A DNA stretch of 29,685 nucleotides from Stramenopiles sp. TOSAG23-2 (Eukaryota; Sar), in contig LT649387.1 of assembly GCA_900128395.1 (NCBI GenBank), forward strand, positions 1-29,685, in the 5' to 3' direction. Positions 17,294 through 26,664 of this stretch are shown piece after piece. Position 1 is the first letter of the stretch. Each line of letters opens with the position of its first letter. The notes under the pieces were generated by a model. That model had not been told where the DNA came from. It was given only the letters and a program-made list of their open reading frames with translations, and did no database searches. The position numbers were made by a program, and so were the translations under genes.

Positions 17294-19636
17294 TTATTTC
17301 TTCCTATCCTTTCTTTCTTGCAACCATGCATCAGCTTCTTTTTTTCTCCGTTCTTTTTCTAATTCTTTTTGGTATTCTTCATCTTCTTTTCTAATTTGTT
17401 TCTTCTTTTTCAATCTATTTTTTTTCTTTGAGATTTTAATTTTCTCCCATTTTTTTGATCCTTCCTCATTACGGATGATTTTTTCTTCAATTTCTTTCTG
17501 TTTCAAATCATGTTCACGTTGTTTCTCGAGTAAACGTTCTTCTTTTTGTGTTTTTAAAAATAAAGAATGTGCTAATGATATTTGTTCATGGCTTTGCTTC
17601 TTATTCTTCTTTTTCTTCTTCTCTTTCGATGATTTATTATTATTTTCTTTTTTTCTATTAAATGTAACATCGTCAATTGTTTTTAATTTTTTCTCAAGTG
17701 TTAAATTATTTTCCTCCATGGATTGTATTAACGTATCAATAGTACTTTGCAATGTGTTTTGTTCAAACCCATTTTCAAAACTAAATACTAAAAAAAACAA
17801 TTCGCAAAACACATCAAAATCAATTAACTTTGTATTTCTTGGGTAATGTGTCGTTTTAATACCACCAAGGATTTTCTCACATGCCGATTGAATTTCCGAC
17901 GAGGTTATGCTCTCTCGTTGATTTTTTGACATAACACGTTTTAATCCATACTTTTTGTTGCTTTCAAATGATTTCACAGACATACATAAACGATAAAATG
18001 TTAATCGGTCGATTGTTTCTGCATTTCTAAAGGTACATAAATGATCAAATATTCGTCCAAGTTTTAAGCCTGAATGAATTAAAAATTCACTTTTAGTATC
18101 AAATTGTATTTTTTCATAATACATAGCAGGCTTAGTGGAATTGCATGCCAGTGATAAAGCACCTTCAATGACTTTTTCTTTTATTTCAGCATCAATTGGG
18201 CTAATTGTGCTAATATGAACGCCATCTTCTTTGGAATTATATGCTGTTTTCAAACTTGGGTGCGCATTTACTTCTAACAACCATGGAAGCAATTCGTTCG
18301 AATCTTCACTTTTTTTAGTTAACATTACATCAAATCCAATTATCTGGAAGCATGGATTTTTAGATGAGGGTCCAATATTATGTTTATTAGAATCACCTGT
18401 TAACAAGTTATTGTAATCATATTTCTTATATAATTCGTAATTCAAATGTGGATGCATTGTAGCACATGTGTATTCGACCAATTTAATTATTTTTTTCCAT
18501 AGCTTGTCAACATTGTATCCAAGAGATCGCAAATCTGCTAATACGTGTGTTAATGTTTTTTTAATCCCCTCTTCCGAGTTTTCCGCTGTTGATGAATCAT
18601 CAAATAAAAGTGAATTATTTAATAATAACCCACTACTACTATATGATGTGTTGCCTGGATCATTACTATCATTATCTACAATTGTTTCCTCTTTTTCTTT
18701 CTTTTTATTAACTGCAAAATTAGTTAAATGCATGCGATCATTATCAGCATTTTCACTAGTAGGTTTCTCATATGGAACTGTACAAAATCGACACAAACCT
18801 TCTCGACATATATACACATTGTACGGATATAATGAATCAACATATACATACAATCGAAAGTCAAATTTTAATTTATCTGGAAAAGTAAATGGATTTTCAA
18901 GATATTCTTGAACAACACCTTTAAAAACTATATTTTTAAAAACGTTGTCTTGTTCGAAACTTTCCATATCATCTACTCCACGAATCAACATAATGCCTTT
19001 GCCACTATTGCCTGCGTTAGGTTTATATATATAGACTTTTCGTTCATTTGCTGGCAATGTTTCATTTGCTTCCAATACTCTTCGAAACAATTTATAATCT
19101 TGAGGGAAAATAAATTGTGTTGGTAAAAAATTATACAAGGACTGTTGACGGGTGCTACTTTTATTATCAAATAGCACTGCATTCAAACGAAACAAAGTGC
19201 CTAACTTTGCTTTCGTGCATACCTCATACATACCTGGAAAAAAGTTCAATTTGGAGTTATTTACTTTCACGTGGCTCAATAATTGTTTAAATCGAGCAGT
19301 CGTACCAACACGTTGTTCTTTTGCACGCGTCCAATAAATACTATTTTTCATATCTTCATAGTTTTCAATACTTTTTAAATTCAATTTATTAAAACATTTT
19401 CCTAAAGTAACGGGTGGTTCAGCATAATGACAAAAATAACTGTATATTGTTTCTATAATGTTATTCTTAGTCGTACTGTTTTTTTTTCTATAAGAATTGT
19501 TATTATTTTTATATCGCACATCACTTGTTACATTATTACTGTTATTTTTTCTGTTTCCAACAGAAGAAAAAGAATGTTTGCCTTGTTTGGCAACAATCCT
19601 TGATGTGGATGAAGAGCGGGACTTTTTAGAACTCAT
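17294..19636 (-). CDS. Tubulin tyrosine ligase-like (TTLL) amino-acid ligase
   Basis: The protein has 780 residues from the first ATG (MSSKKSRSSS). The frame continues ten codons upstream only through a TTG. The TTL ATP-grasp core spans about 170-490. It contains YKPNAGNSGKG (204-214, nucleotide-binding), VQEYLENPF (242-250), KFDFRLYVYVDSL (257-269), MHLTNFAVNKK (302-312), FQIIGFDVMLT (430-440) and PWLLEVNAHPSLK (451-463) with the catalytic-site Glu/Asn pair. TTLLs attach Glu or Gly chains to tubulin tails, so the gene points to axonemal or cytoplasmic microtubules. A disordered Ser/Asn/Asp insertion (about 315-360) splits the core. After it come a helical region and a Lys/Glu-rich coiled coil (about 640-780) with KKKKKNKK-type runs, suitable for microtubule contact. 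Whether it is a glutamylase or glycylase cannot be told from the sequence. Confidence 0.88.
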   Translation of the reverse strand: MSSKKSRSSSTSRIVAKQGKHSFSSVGNRKNNSNNVTSDVRYKNNNNSYRKKNSTTKNNIIETIYSYFCHYAEPPVTLGKCFNKLNLKSIENYEDMKNSIYWTRAKEQRVGTTARFKQLLSHVKVNNSKLNFFPGMYEVCTKAKLGTLFRLNAVLFDNKSSTRQQSLYNFLPTQFIFPQDYKLFRRVLEANETLPANERKVYIYKPNAGNSGKGIMLIRGVDDMESFEQDNVFKNIVFKGVVQEYLENPFTFPDKLKFDFRLYVYVDSLYPYNVYICREGLCRFCTVPYEKPTSENADNDRMHLTNFAVNKKKEKEETIVDNDSNDPGNTSYSSSGLLLNNSLLFDDSSTAENSEEGIKKTLTHVLADLRSLGYNVDKLWKKIIKLVEYTCATMHPHLNYELYKKYDYNNLLTGDSNKHNIGPSSKNPCFQIIGFDVMLTKKSEDSNELLPWLLEVNAHPSLKTAYNSKEDGVHISTISPIDAEIKEKVIEGALSLACNSTKPAMYYEKIQFDTKSEFLIHSGLKLGRIFDHLCTFRNAETIDRLTFYRLCMSVKSFESNKKYGLKRVMSKNQRESITSSEIQSACEKILGGIKTTHYPRNTKLIDFDVFCELFFLVFSFENGFEQNTLQSTIDTLIQSMEENNLTLEKKLKTIDDVTFNRKKENNNKSSKEKKKKKNKKQSHEQISLAHSLFLKTQKEERLLEKQREHDLKQKEIEEKIIRNEEGSKKWEKIKISKKKNRLKKKKQIRKEDEEYQKELEKERRKKEADAWLQERKDRKK

Positions 19637-19919
19637 ACTGCAGTAGTTAGGATATCTCTTTTTCAATTTATGTTTTGTTACGATCCTTTCTTGCGAGACT
19701 TTTGTTTTAATATGTTGTGTGTGGAACCGTTAGTTAAATTATATTATTTATTTATTATTATTGCTATTATTATAGTAATAATAGGCTAGTAGACGACTGG
19801 TAATAGAATAGAAGAATAGTTGCAAGAAGTAATATGAAGAAAAAAGTCTGCTGCATATGCAGTGTTATTTATATATAAATTCTTTTGTAATGCTATTATG
19901 CTGCTATAATGACTTTTTC

Positions 19920-20646
19920 TCACACACACACATGTAAAACGTTGGCCCATCGAAAATTGTTTTGTATAAATTCTCTGATTTTGTTCATACTATTCCCAAT
20001 GATTTCAAAATGATATCCTAATCCAGTTCCTATTGTAAAATCGCCTTGGAAAACAGAATCGCCAACACGAATCCAACCAGGCTGAAATGGTTCATAATTA
20101 TCGATTTCGCCTGAAACATTTGGAAAAACAATATATGGATCCATTGAATATGGCCCAGCAATACGTACATTGTTACACATAATATGTTTGCTCTGTTGGC
20201 AAAATTGTAAAATACTTTTCAAGACATGTATCAAATTTAAATCTATTTTGATATTATATTGCTTTGCTAATAGTAACAAATTATCCATGAAATATGTATG
20301 AAACAATGTACCTCGTACTTTATCATCAACAAGCATATTAAATAACTCTACTTCTTTCAGCTTAAGATTAATAAACATACTTAGTGAATCAACCCCTTTC
20401 CATTTGTACAATTGTCCGCATTTATACCATGCACAAAGATCGGAGCTTAATAAAAAAAATAAAAATAAAATAATCTTCTAAAAAAAAATCCAGGAGGCCA
20501 CAGGAGGCCACACACAGGCGGGGTTTAATACTGTAAAAGCATGTGATAATGTGTCCATCATATCTAAAGAAATTTTTTAGTTCCATTTTACAGTCCGGGT
20601 CTACTAAATTTCCGTAGCCTTTGAGTACAAAAGGGGAGTAAAACAC
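19920..20646 (-). CDS. Unrecognised gene, split in two reading frames (spliced or broken)
   Basis: A coding-like frame runs from 20477 down to the stop at 19920. It contains CAWYKCGQLYKWKGVDS, then VRIAGPYSMDPYIVFPNVSG and PGWIRVGDSVFQGDFTIGTG. Upstream, 20646-20516 in another frame reads SPFVLKGYGNLVDPDC, then MELKNFFRYDGHIITCF. A GT at 20515 and an AG at 20447-20446 would join them in frame with a 70-nt intron, but the donor (GTGTGTGG) is poor. Otherwise a frameshift in the T-rich stretch at 20446-20490 must be assumed. At the 5' side the frame has no ATG ahead of it except an internal one (MELKNFF). An out-of-frame ATG at about 20650 sits next to a T4 run. The T-rich junctions mean homopolymer sequencing error is possible, as is a pseudogene. 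No domain was recognised. Confidence 0.4.
20491..20510. repeat. Two perfect 10-bp tandem units (CAGGAGGCCA)
   Basis: CAGGAGGCCA is repeated head to tail, then followed by a diverging CACACAGGCG. It lies inside the uncertain junction of the split gene at 19920-20646. Its GC-rich content contrasts with the surrounding A/T. Confidence 0.7.
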
Positions 20647-20967
20647 ATGTTATACTAAATTATAGGTACTTAGTATACGAAAATATCGGGAATATCAAGG
20701 GAAAAGGGATACGGGGATACCCCTACCCCCTATTAATATTAAGGTATTTACCCAAATCATACGGATCTTATCGCCGGTGGGTCATATATATATAATATCA
20801 ATTATAATATCTTTTTGATTAGTCTAATATAAATATATATTCATATACATTTATAAGAGAGAAGAGAGCTCTTTTTTGTTTATTAATAATATTATACTTC
20901 GTACAAGATACAAGTACCTACCGGGTATTGCATAGCTATATGTTAGAAACCACTCTCTTCGTTATTA
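20647..20967. other. Spacer with no gene seen
   Basis: This is mixed A/T sequence with a short C/G-rich patch near 20705-20732 and TA runs near 20785-20840. No open frame of protein character is visible on either strand. It separates two minus-strand candidates, so it probably holds the 3' end of the 20968-21386 gene and the promoter of the split gene. Confidence 0.4.
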
Positions 20968-21386
20968 TTAAATAATAATATCATCATTTCTCAGCTCTGG
21001 ATTTGTTCTATTATTTTTTTTAGGGCTTGGAGATGAGGCATCTCTAACTCGCTCCCAAATATCTTTTATCATGTTGGCGCTATGGGTGCGTTCCATCGAT
21101 CTGAGCGTAGAACGTCTGCGAAATGTGGGGACACTTATTCTGCTTTCCATCTCGTCTTTCAAATACCAGCTATACAAGTATTTTTTATTATCTTCATGCA
21201 TCGCAAAATAAAAGTAATCATCGACATTCACCTGCTAAAGTTCCATTTGAAGTTGGGAGTTGGGAAGGCCAGCTTGGCCAGTATAAAGGGGTGTAGTCTA
21301 AAACTTTCTAAATTACTATATATATTACAGAAGCATTGCTGAGGCGTTGCGATATTATTCTTCCCTAGCACGGATGTGTCCATCAT
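20968..21386 (-). CDS. Small, probably spliced gene of unknown function (118 residues in proposed model)
   Basis: The 3' exon is convincingly coding: KDEMESRISVPTFRRRSTLR, then MIKDIWERVRDASSPSPKKN, ending at the stop at 20968. It is basic and Ser-rich with GC-richer codons than its neighbours. It opens without an ATG at its 5' edge. In the preferred model an ATG pair at 21386/21383 starts exon 1 (MMDTSVLGKNNIATPQQ...). This ends at 21232, before GTGAAT, and is joined across a 62-nt intron (21231-21170, ending TTGTATAG) to exon 2. The phases match. The alternative is that exon 2 begins right after CAG at 21232, using the AATG..MHEDNKKYLYSWY frame, with its first exon farther upstream and unseen. 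No known domain was recognised. Confidence 0.4.
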
Positions 21387-21453
21387 CAATATCTATTGGC
21401 TCATATATCTCATATGTTTATTATACCTGCACCAGTTTGCATTGGGGTGTATA

Positions 21454-21687
21454 ATGGCTATGAACGTTGCTGCCTTTGAAATAACAAAAGTTTCACCAGA
21501 TGAATATATGAGGGAATGTTTGACAGTTTGTCGCGACGAAATGTTTGATACTTTTTTCAATCACTCACATAATTGTACGCACACAACTCCAGCTTCTTTA
21601 GATGATGGTAATCAATCTCTTCACCTGTACACATTGATCAAACAAAATGAAATATTATCATATCGTATATATTATTGTTGGTTATAG
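21454..21687 (+). CDS. Possible small or spliced gene, unknown function
   Basis: An ATG at 21454 opens 77 codons with good protein character (VSPDEYMRECLTVCRDEMFD). Two donor choices lead to the acceptor TTATAG at 21687. GT at 21627 gives a 61-nt intron and a short end (LHLHVWNG). GT at 21608 gives an 80-nt intron and opens about 55 more codons (SGMDKVHLRESLLILMISDK) to a stop near 21853. It would be divergently paired with the 20968-21386 gene across only about 67 bp. No family was recognised. The region may also be decayed coding sequence. Confidence 0.3.
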   Translation: MAMNVAAFEITKVSPDEYMRECLTVCRDEMFDTFFNHSHNCTHTTPASLDDGNQSLHLYTLIKQNEILSYRIYYCWL

Positions 21688-22194
21688 TCATCTGCACGTC
21701 TGGAATGGATAAAGTTCATTTAAGGGAATCGTTATTAATATTGATGATCTCGGATAAGGGATATAAATTATCCACTGTGCTACACTGTGGAATACTACAT
21801 GGTAATACGTGTATAATATATGAGATCATTTTTTTTGTTTCTATAATACCTTAACCTGCCGGTAATGTTTTATGTTTATAGAGACATGCACCAGCACAAT
21901 AATAATTTTTTATATAAAACTTGTTGCGAACTTACTACCAGGTACATATAGGTATAATATTATTTATTATTATTGGCCGGCGGAGAATCAATTATAATAT
22001 AAATACACACTAAAGATTATATATATATTATAGGATAAAAGATTATTGTTGTGCAAGCTGTGCCAGTATGAAGTATGAAAGATATAATATATATATAACA
22101 TCAACAACAGAAATATTCTCAAAGAGAAACGAATAGAATATACATATACTTCTTTGAATCAATAGATATAGATATATATACACAAACGGATAAG
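21688..22194. other. Ambiguous region upstream of macro-like gene
   Basis: 21688-21853 may be a second exon of the plus-strand candidate at 21454. From about 21855 to 22194 the sequence is A/T-rich with TATATA runs and should contain the promoter and leader of the gene starting at 22195. No other gene is supported. Confidence 0.35.
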
Positions 22195-23493
22195 ATGTCA
22201 ATCTTTCTTTCTGCAAATTCACCATGGTTTAAAGATACTTTTGGATTTAGTGAAATGAGGTCGTTTTTAGAAACGAAAACTCAATTTATATTATCGAACG
22301 ATCACAAAACTTTAGAATCGAAAGCAAATGGCCGTAAATTTCATGTTGGGCGATTTGAGGTTTTGTCCAATATGCAATTAGATCAACGATGTGAGCAAAT
22401 GGTTGAATCATTATCTAAAAACAAAGGTACAACTGATTTAGGTGGTTTATTATTTGCAAATACTGGGGGTAACGTTACGAGTTTAATTAAAGATATAGAA
22501 AATAAAGATTGTGTTTTTCAAGCTGCAAGTCAATTTAATTGCTTAGAAATGATCGGACCAGGTGTTAGACCGGAAGATGGCATCACGCGTTATTTTAACG
22601 ATCGCACACAAGGTCCAGCATGTGCATTGGCATGCCCTGCAGGAACTTTATATCGTAATTATTTTGTAAATGGTGGAAAAGGCCAAGCTGGAGGAAATGA
22701 AAATCAAATTAATACACTTGATCAAATTGAAGGAATATTAAAAAAGAAATATTGGAATGTAAAAAATGGTTATGCAATGCCCCTTTCAAATACTAGCATG
22801 GCTGCATTAAATAATCGTTTAGTAGCAGAAGATCAGTTATCACAATCAATACATGCGAATTTAAAAATTGGTGTACATTGGGATACAGAAGTGGAAAAAA
22901 AGTCAAAATGGAAAAAACAACAAAATACAAATGGTCAAAATAATAATTGGGTTAGTGAAAAAGATACAAGAAGTGAAGAAGAACAAAATGTTTGTCAAGT
23001 ATATGTCTCAGCATGTCCGGTTGCATATACCAAATCAACAAAATCAACCGATTGGGCACCATTTGCATCAATTATATTAAATAGTTGTTATGAATCCACA
23101 TTACAAGTAGCAAATATACTAGCATTAGAAAGAAACGAACGAGTTAAAGTTTTTTTAACAAAAGTAGGTGGTGGTGCATTTGGAAATCGAACTATGTGGA
23201 TTACAAATGCAATTGAGCAAGCTCTTGAAAAATTTAAAGATGCACCATTAGATGTTTTTGTTGTACATTATGGTGGTCGTACACCTAAAGAATATGCTGC
23301 ATTGGAGAAGAAAATTCAACGAAAACTGAAGAAAGTTGAAAAAACAAGTAAGAAAAGGACTGTAACAAATGATAATAATAATGTTGATATGGGTGTGAAT
23401 AACAACGATTCAAATGATTCAAAAATGGCCATACATGAAACTGCACGTATGATACGAAACGATTTAAATAAAAAGATGAATGCCAATGAGTAA
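22195..23493 (+). CDS. Conserved protein of unknown function with macro-domain-like motifs
   Basis: The protein has 432 residues and no visible intron. It has two strongly patterned blocks. The first is residues 83-157: GGLLFANTGGNVTSL, VFQAASQFNCLEM, then RTQGPACALACPAGTLYRNY. The second is residues 319-360: VFLTKVGGGAFGNRTMWITN, then LDVFVVHYGG. The small-residue loops next to hydrophobic strands (FQAASQFN, GGGAFGN) resemble the ligand-binding loops of macro/PARG-type ADP-ribose folds. I recall similar uncharacterised proteins in protists and some bacteria, but cannot verify that here. Between the blocks lies a charged Asn/Lys-rich insertion (about 234-265). The tail (about 372-432) is basic and Asn-rich. 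The substrate is unknown; ADP-ribose metabolism is a hypothesis only. Confidence 0.75.
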   Translation: MSIFLSANSPWFKDTFGFSEMRSFLETKTQFILSNDHKTLESKANGRKFHVGRFEVLSNMQLDQRCEQMVESLSKNKGTTDLGGLLFANTGGNVTSLIKDIENKDCVFQAASQFNCLEMIGPGVRPEDGITRYFNDRTQGPACALACPAGTLYRNYFVNGGKGQAGGNENQINTLDQIEGILKKKYWNVKNGYAMPLSNTSMAALNNRLVAEDQLSQSIHANLKIGVHWDTEVEKKSKWKKQQNTNGQNNNWVSEKDTRSEEEQNVCQVYVSACPVAYTKSTKSTDWAPFASIILNSCYESTLQVANILALERNERVKVFLTKVGGGAFGNRTMWITNAIEQALEKFKDAPLDVFVVHYGGRTPKEYAALEKKIQRKLKKVEKTSKKRTVTNDNNNVDMGVNNNDSNDSKMAIHETARMIRNDLNKKMNANE

Positions 23494-24096
23494 CAAAACT
23501 ATGCACATAAAAACATAATTTTACACTCTCTGAGGAACAAAGAACAAAGAGAAAAATACTCGCTCGGAAAAATTTATATTATTAAATTCAGTGTGTGGGG
23601 AATTTAAAAAAAAATAAAAATTTAATTTTAACTGTATTCTATACATACACACACGTCGTATATTTTTTCTAACTCCGGGTCACTCTCTCTCTCCCTCTTT
23701 TAAATAATTATACAATGTAATGTACGAGTTCATATTTATACCAAATCACAAAGTCCTTTTTATCTTCTTTTTATATCCGATTTTTTTTAGATTTAGATTC
23801 ATACATCATCAGGCACATGGTATTTTCTATTCCCTTAAAAGCTTAAAAGTATTTCTCCTCCTTCTATTTTATAATAATATAGTGACCGTATCCAAATATA
23901 ATATATTTACTACTACTATTAAATATATCCAGATATATATAATATAAATAATATATATTTTAAATATTAAATATTGATGCATCATGCGAAGATGTTCTCG
24001 ATTCAACAAACAAAATTGAATTTTAAAACAATGTATATCGGATTTACCAAGAGTATATATTCACACCACTCATAATATATATAACAAGCAAGAACA
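23494..24096. other. Spacer with CT microsatellite, no gene seen
   Basis: This A/T-rich stretch between two plus-strand genes has a CT repeat near 23683-23699 and TA runs near 23920-23960. It should contain the 3' end of the macro-like gene and the promoter of the guanine deaminase fusion. Its open frames are Phe/Ile/Tyr-rich chance frames. Confidence 0.5.
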
Positions 24097-26664
24097 ATGA
24101 CATCAACATTATTCCATGGGAATGTAGTGAATGCCAATAAACATTATGACACGACTACAAAAACAAACGGTGAGGATAATAACAATGACAACCCAATTTA
24201 TTTATTGAAAAATGTATACATTGGTGTAGATGAATATGGTCGAATTAATTATTTTTCTCAAAGTAAACGACCGTCTAGTGATATTTTAAAATATGAAAAG
24301 GAAATTATGTTAGATCAATATCAAATTATTATGCCCGGGTTTGTTGATACCCATGTTCATGCAGCTCAAATACAATATTCTGGTACAGGAACAGATTTGC
24401 CATTAATGAAGTGGTTAACAAAATATGCTTTTCCGTCAGAGAAAAGATTAACAAATAATTTAGCCTTGTCAAGAACAATATATACAAATCTTGTCAATAA
24501 ACTTTTGAATAATGGTACGACTACATGTTTATACTTTGGTGTCTTAGGTGTTGAAAGTTCAAAAATTTTAGCAGATGTTTGCAATGAAAGAAAACAACGT
24601 GCTTTTGTTGGGAAAGTAAATATGGATAGATTATCACCAGATGACTATATTGAAACTACAGAGGACTCTTTATTAAATACCGAGAAATTTATAAAGTATG
24701 TGAAACATAATATTAATTCAGATTTAGTGAATCCTGTCATAACGCCTCGTTTCGTCCCTTGTTGTACTAAAACATTATTATCTGGTCTTGGAAAGATTGC
24801 TAAAAAATATGATGTTCATATACAATCACATGCTGTAGAAAGTTTAGATTGTTTACAAACTGTTGAAATGTTACATCCATCCGAAAATGAAGTAGATATA
24901 TTAAATGAAAATGGGTTGCTTACAGAAAAATCTGTCATGGCTCATTGCGTACATATAAATGATGATCAAGCAAAAATATTTTTAAGTACAGGTACAAGTA
25001 TATCACATTGTCCTTTGTCTAATTTTTATTTTGCTGGTGGATGTTTACGAACATGCTCATTGTTGAATAAAGGTGTTGGGGTAGGACTTGGTACAGATAT
25101 TGCTGGTGGGTATGCAGCCCAAATGTTAAATAGTATAAGACATTGTGTTACAACACACTTAGCCATTGCAGCTGCAGATGTAAACGCAGGTAATAAAAAA
25201 TCAGATGGAATTGCACCAGGATGTGGAGAAGTGGTACGCCGTAATGATTTTACATATAAACATGCAATATGGTTGGCTACTGTAGGTGGAGCGAAGGCAT
25301 TGAAAATAAATGATACAGTTGGCCATTTTGACATTGGCATGTCTTTTGATGCATTATTAATTAATTTGAAAGATTTTGCTGATGTTATCCCATCAATGCC
25401 AACTTCGGATAATTCTATGCATCAAGAAATGGATGAAGATGTATTATCGACATTATTTGAGAAATTCATACATTTAGGCGATGATCGTCATTTTCAAAAA
25501 GTATGGGTTGCTGGCAATTTAGTCGTAAATAAAGTTGCTGCAACAAGCCCAAAAGAAGTAGAAGTAGTAACAACAACAATATCCAATAAAAATGATGAGG
25601 TATCATCAGCATTAAGCAACAAGAATGTAATAATTGGTATTAGTAATAATTCAAATGAAAAATTATCTGTTATTGATCTAGGAACCGTAGAAAATGGAAC
25701 TGGGCCAATTGGTACAGCATCTGAAATTGCAATTGCTAAAGTTTTGAATAATGCATGTCGAAATGATGGATTTTTCTATCTAAAAAACCATGGAATATCA
25801 TCTGAATTAATAGAAAAAACATTTGAAATGAGCAAAGTTTTCTTTACAAAATTAACGCTAGACGAAAAGAAAATGGTTCTTGTCACTAATTCTCGAGGAT
25901 ATACACCGATGGCAGAGGAAACGTTAGACCCTAAAAACCAAACACGTGGAGATACAAAAGAAGGATATTATATTGGCAATGTGGAAAAAACAGACAATAG
26001 TAAAGATACCGATTGGGTTAATATATGGCCAGATGAAGATCGATTATCGGTATTGAAAGGATGGAAAAATACAATGAAAGAATATTTTAATCAAATACAT
26101 ATTTTAGGGATGAGAATGCTTCGTATTTTAGCTTTATCGCTTGATTTGGATGCTGATTTTTTTGATGAAAAATTCACGAACCCAATGGAAGCTTTACGAT
26201 TGCTTCATTATAGCGAAGAAAAGAGTAGTACGGAGGAAGGTGTGTTAGGATGTGGAGCACATTCTGATTATGGAATGTTAACGTTTTTAATAACAGATCA
26301 TGTGCCAGGGCTAGAAATTTTAAGAAAAGGCAAATTATCTAATGCTACTACTGGAATTACCACGGAGAAAGAAGAATGGATGCCAGTTCCACCAGTAAAA
26401 GACACATTCATTGTCAATTTAGGTGATATGTTACAGCGATGGACTAACGATACATATAGTAGCACTGTCCATCGTGTTGTTAATCGCCAAGGATTGGAGA
26501 GATATAGTATTCCATTTTTCTTTGAACCGAACTTTGATACTGTAGTGGAAGTATTAGAAAGCTATTGTTCAGAAAATAACCCTGCAAAATATCCTCCAAC
26601 TACTTCTGGTGAACATTTATTGAGTAAATATGCTGAAACACATGCAATGTTTGAAGATGATTGA
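24097..26664 (+). CDS. Fusion of guanine deaminase and thymine-7-hydroxylase-like 2-oxoglutarate/Fe(II) dioxygenase
   Basis: The protein has 855 residues with no frameshift between its halves. Residues 1-480 are a complete guanine deaminase (guanine to xanthine plus ammonia). Seen here: PGFVDTHVHAAQ with metal ligands H86 and H88, the family's DLPLMKWLTKYAFPSEKR (100-117), the PRF motif (217-219), H245 and E248 (SHAVE), H283 (AHCVH), and GTDIAGGYAAQML with D334. After a 45-residue Ser/Thr/Asn linker, residues 524-855 form a complete IPNS-type dioxygenase. It has an N-terminal DIOX_N part (DGFFYLKNHGI), then HSD (H722, D724), H792 and RYS (R802, S804). ARLLHY-like and DMLQRWTNDTYSSTVHRVV patterns match thymine-7-hydroxylase-like enzymes. 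The dioxygenase may act on a nucleobase, possibly xanthine or a pyrimidine. Each half has all its catalytic residues. Confidence 0.9.
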   Translation: MTSTLFHGNVVNANKHYDTTTKTNGEDNNNDNPIYLLKNVYIGVDEYGRINYFSQSKRPSSDILKYEKEIMLDQYQIIMPGFVDTHVHAAQIQYSGTGTDLPLMKWLTKYAFPSEKRLTNNLALSRTIYTNLVNKLLNNGTTTCLYFGVLGVESSKILADVCNERKQRAFVGKVNMDRLSPDDYIETTEDSLLNTEKFIKYVKHNINSDLVNPVITPRFVPCCTKTLLSGLGKIAKKYDVHIQSHAVESLDCLQTVEMLHPSENEVDILNENGLLTEKSVMAHCVHINDDQAKIFLSTGTSISHCPLSNFYFAGGCLRTCSLLNKGVGVGLGTDIAGGYAAQMLNSIRHCVTTHLAIAAADVNAGNKKSDGIAPGCGEVVRRNDFTYKHAIWLATVGGAKALKINDTVGHFDIGMSFDALLINLKDFADVIPSMPTSDNSMHQEMDEDVLSTLFEKFIHLGDDRHFQKVWVAGNLVVNKVAATSPKEVEVVTTTISNKNDEVSSALSNKNVIIGISNNSNEKLSVIDLGTVENGTGPIGTASEIAIAKVLNNACRNDGFFYLKNHGISSELIEKTFEMSKVFFTKLTLDEKKMVLVTNSRGYTPMAEETLDPKNQTRGDTKEGYYIGNVEKTDNSKDTDWVNIWPDEDRLSVLKGWKNTMKEYFNQIHILGMRMLRILALSLDLDADFFDEKFTNPMEALRLLHYSEEKSSTEEGVLGCGAHSDYGMLTFLITDHVPGLEILRKGKLSNATTGITTEKEEWMPVPPVKDTFIVNLGDMLQRWTNDTYSSTVHRVVNRQGLERYSIPFFFEPNFDTVVEVLESYCSENNPAKYPPTTSGEHLLSKYAETHAMFEDD

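Noticed and set aside
18468-18911. 147-residue plus-strand frame inside the TTLL gene
   Set aside because: The minus strand carries the full TTL motif series through this stretch; the plus frame is a shadow.
23285-23506. Minus-strand His/Tyr-rich frame at the end of the macro-like gene
   Set aside because: It is antisense of the basic Asn-rich tail of the plus-strand protein.
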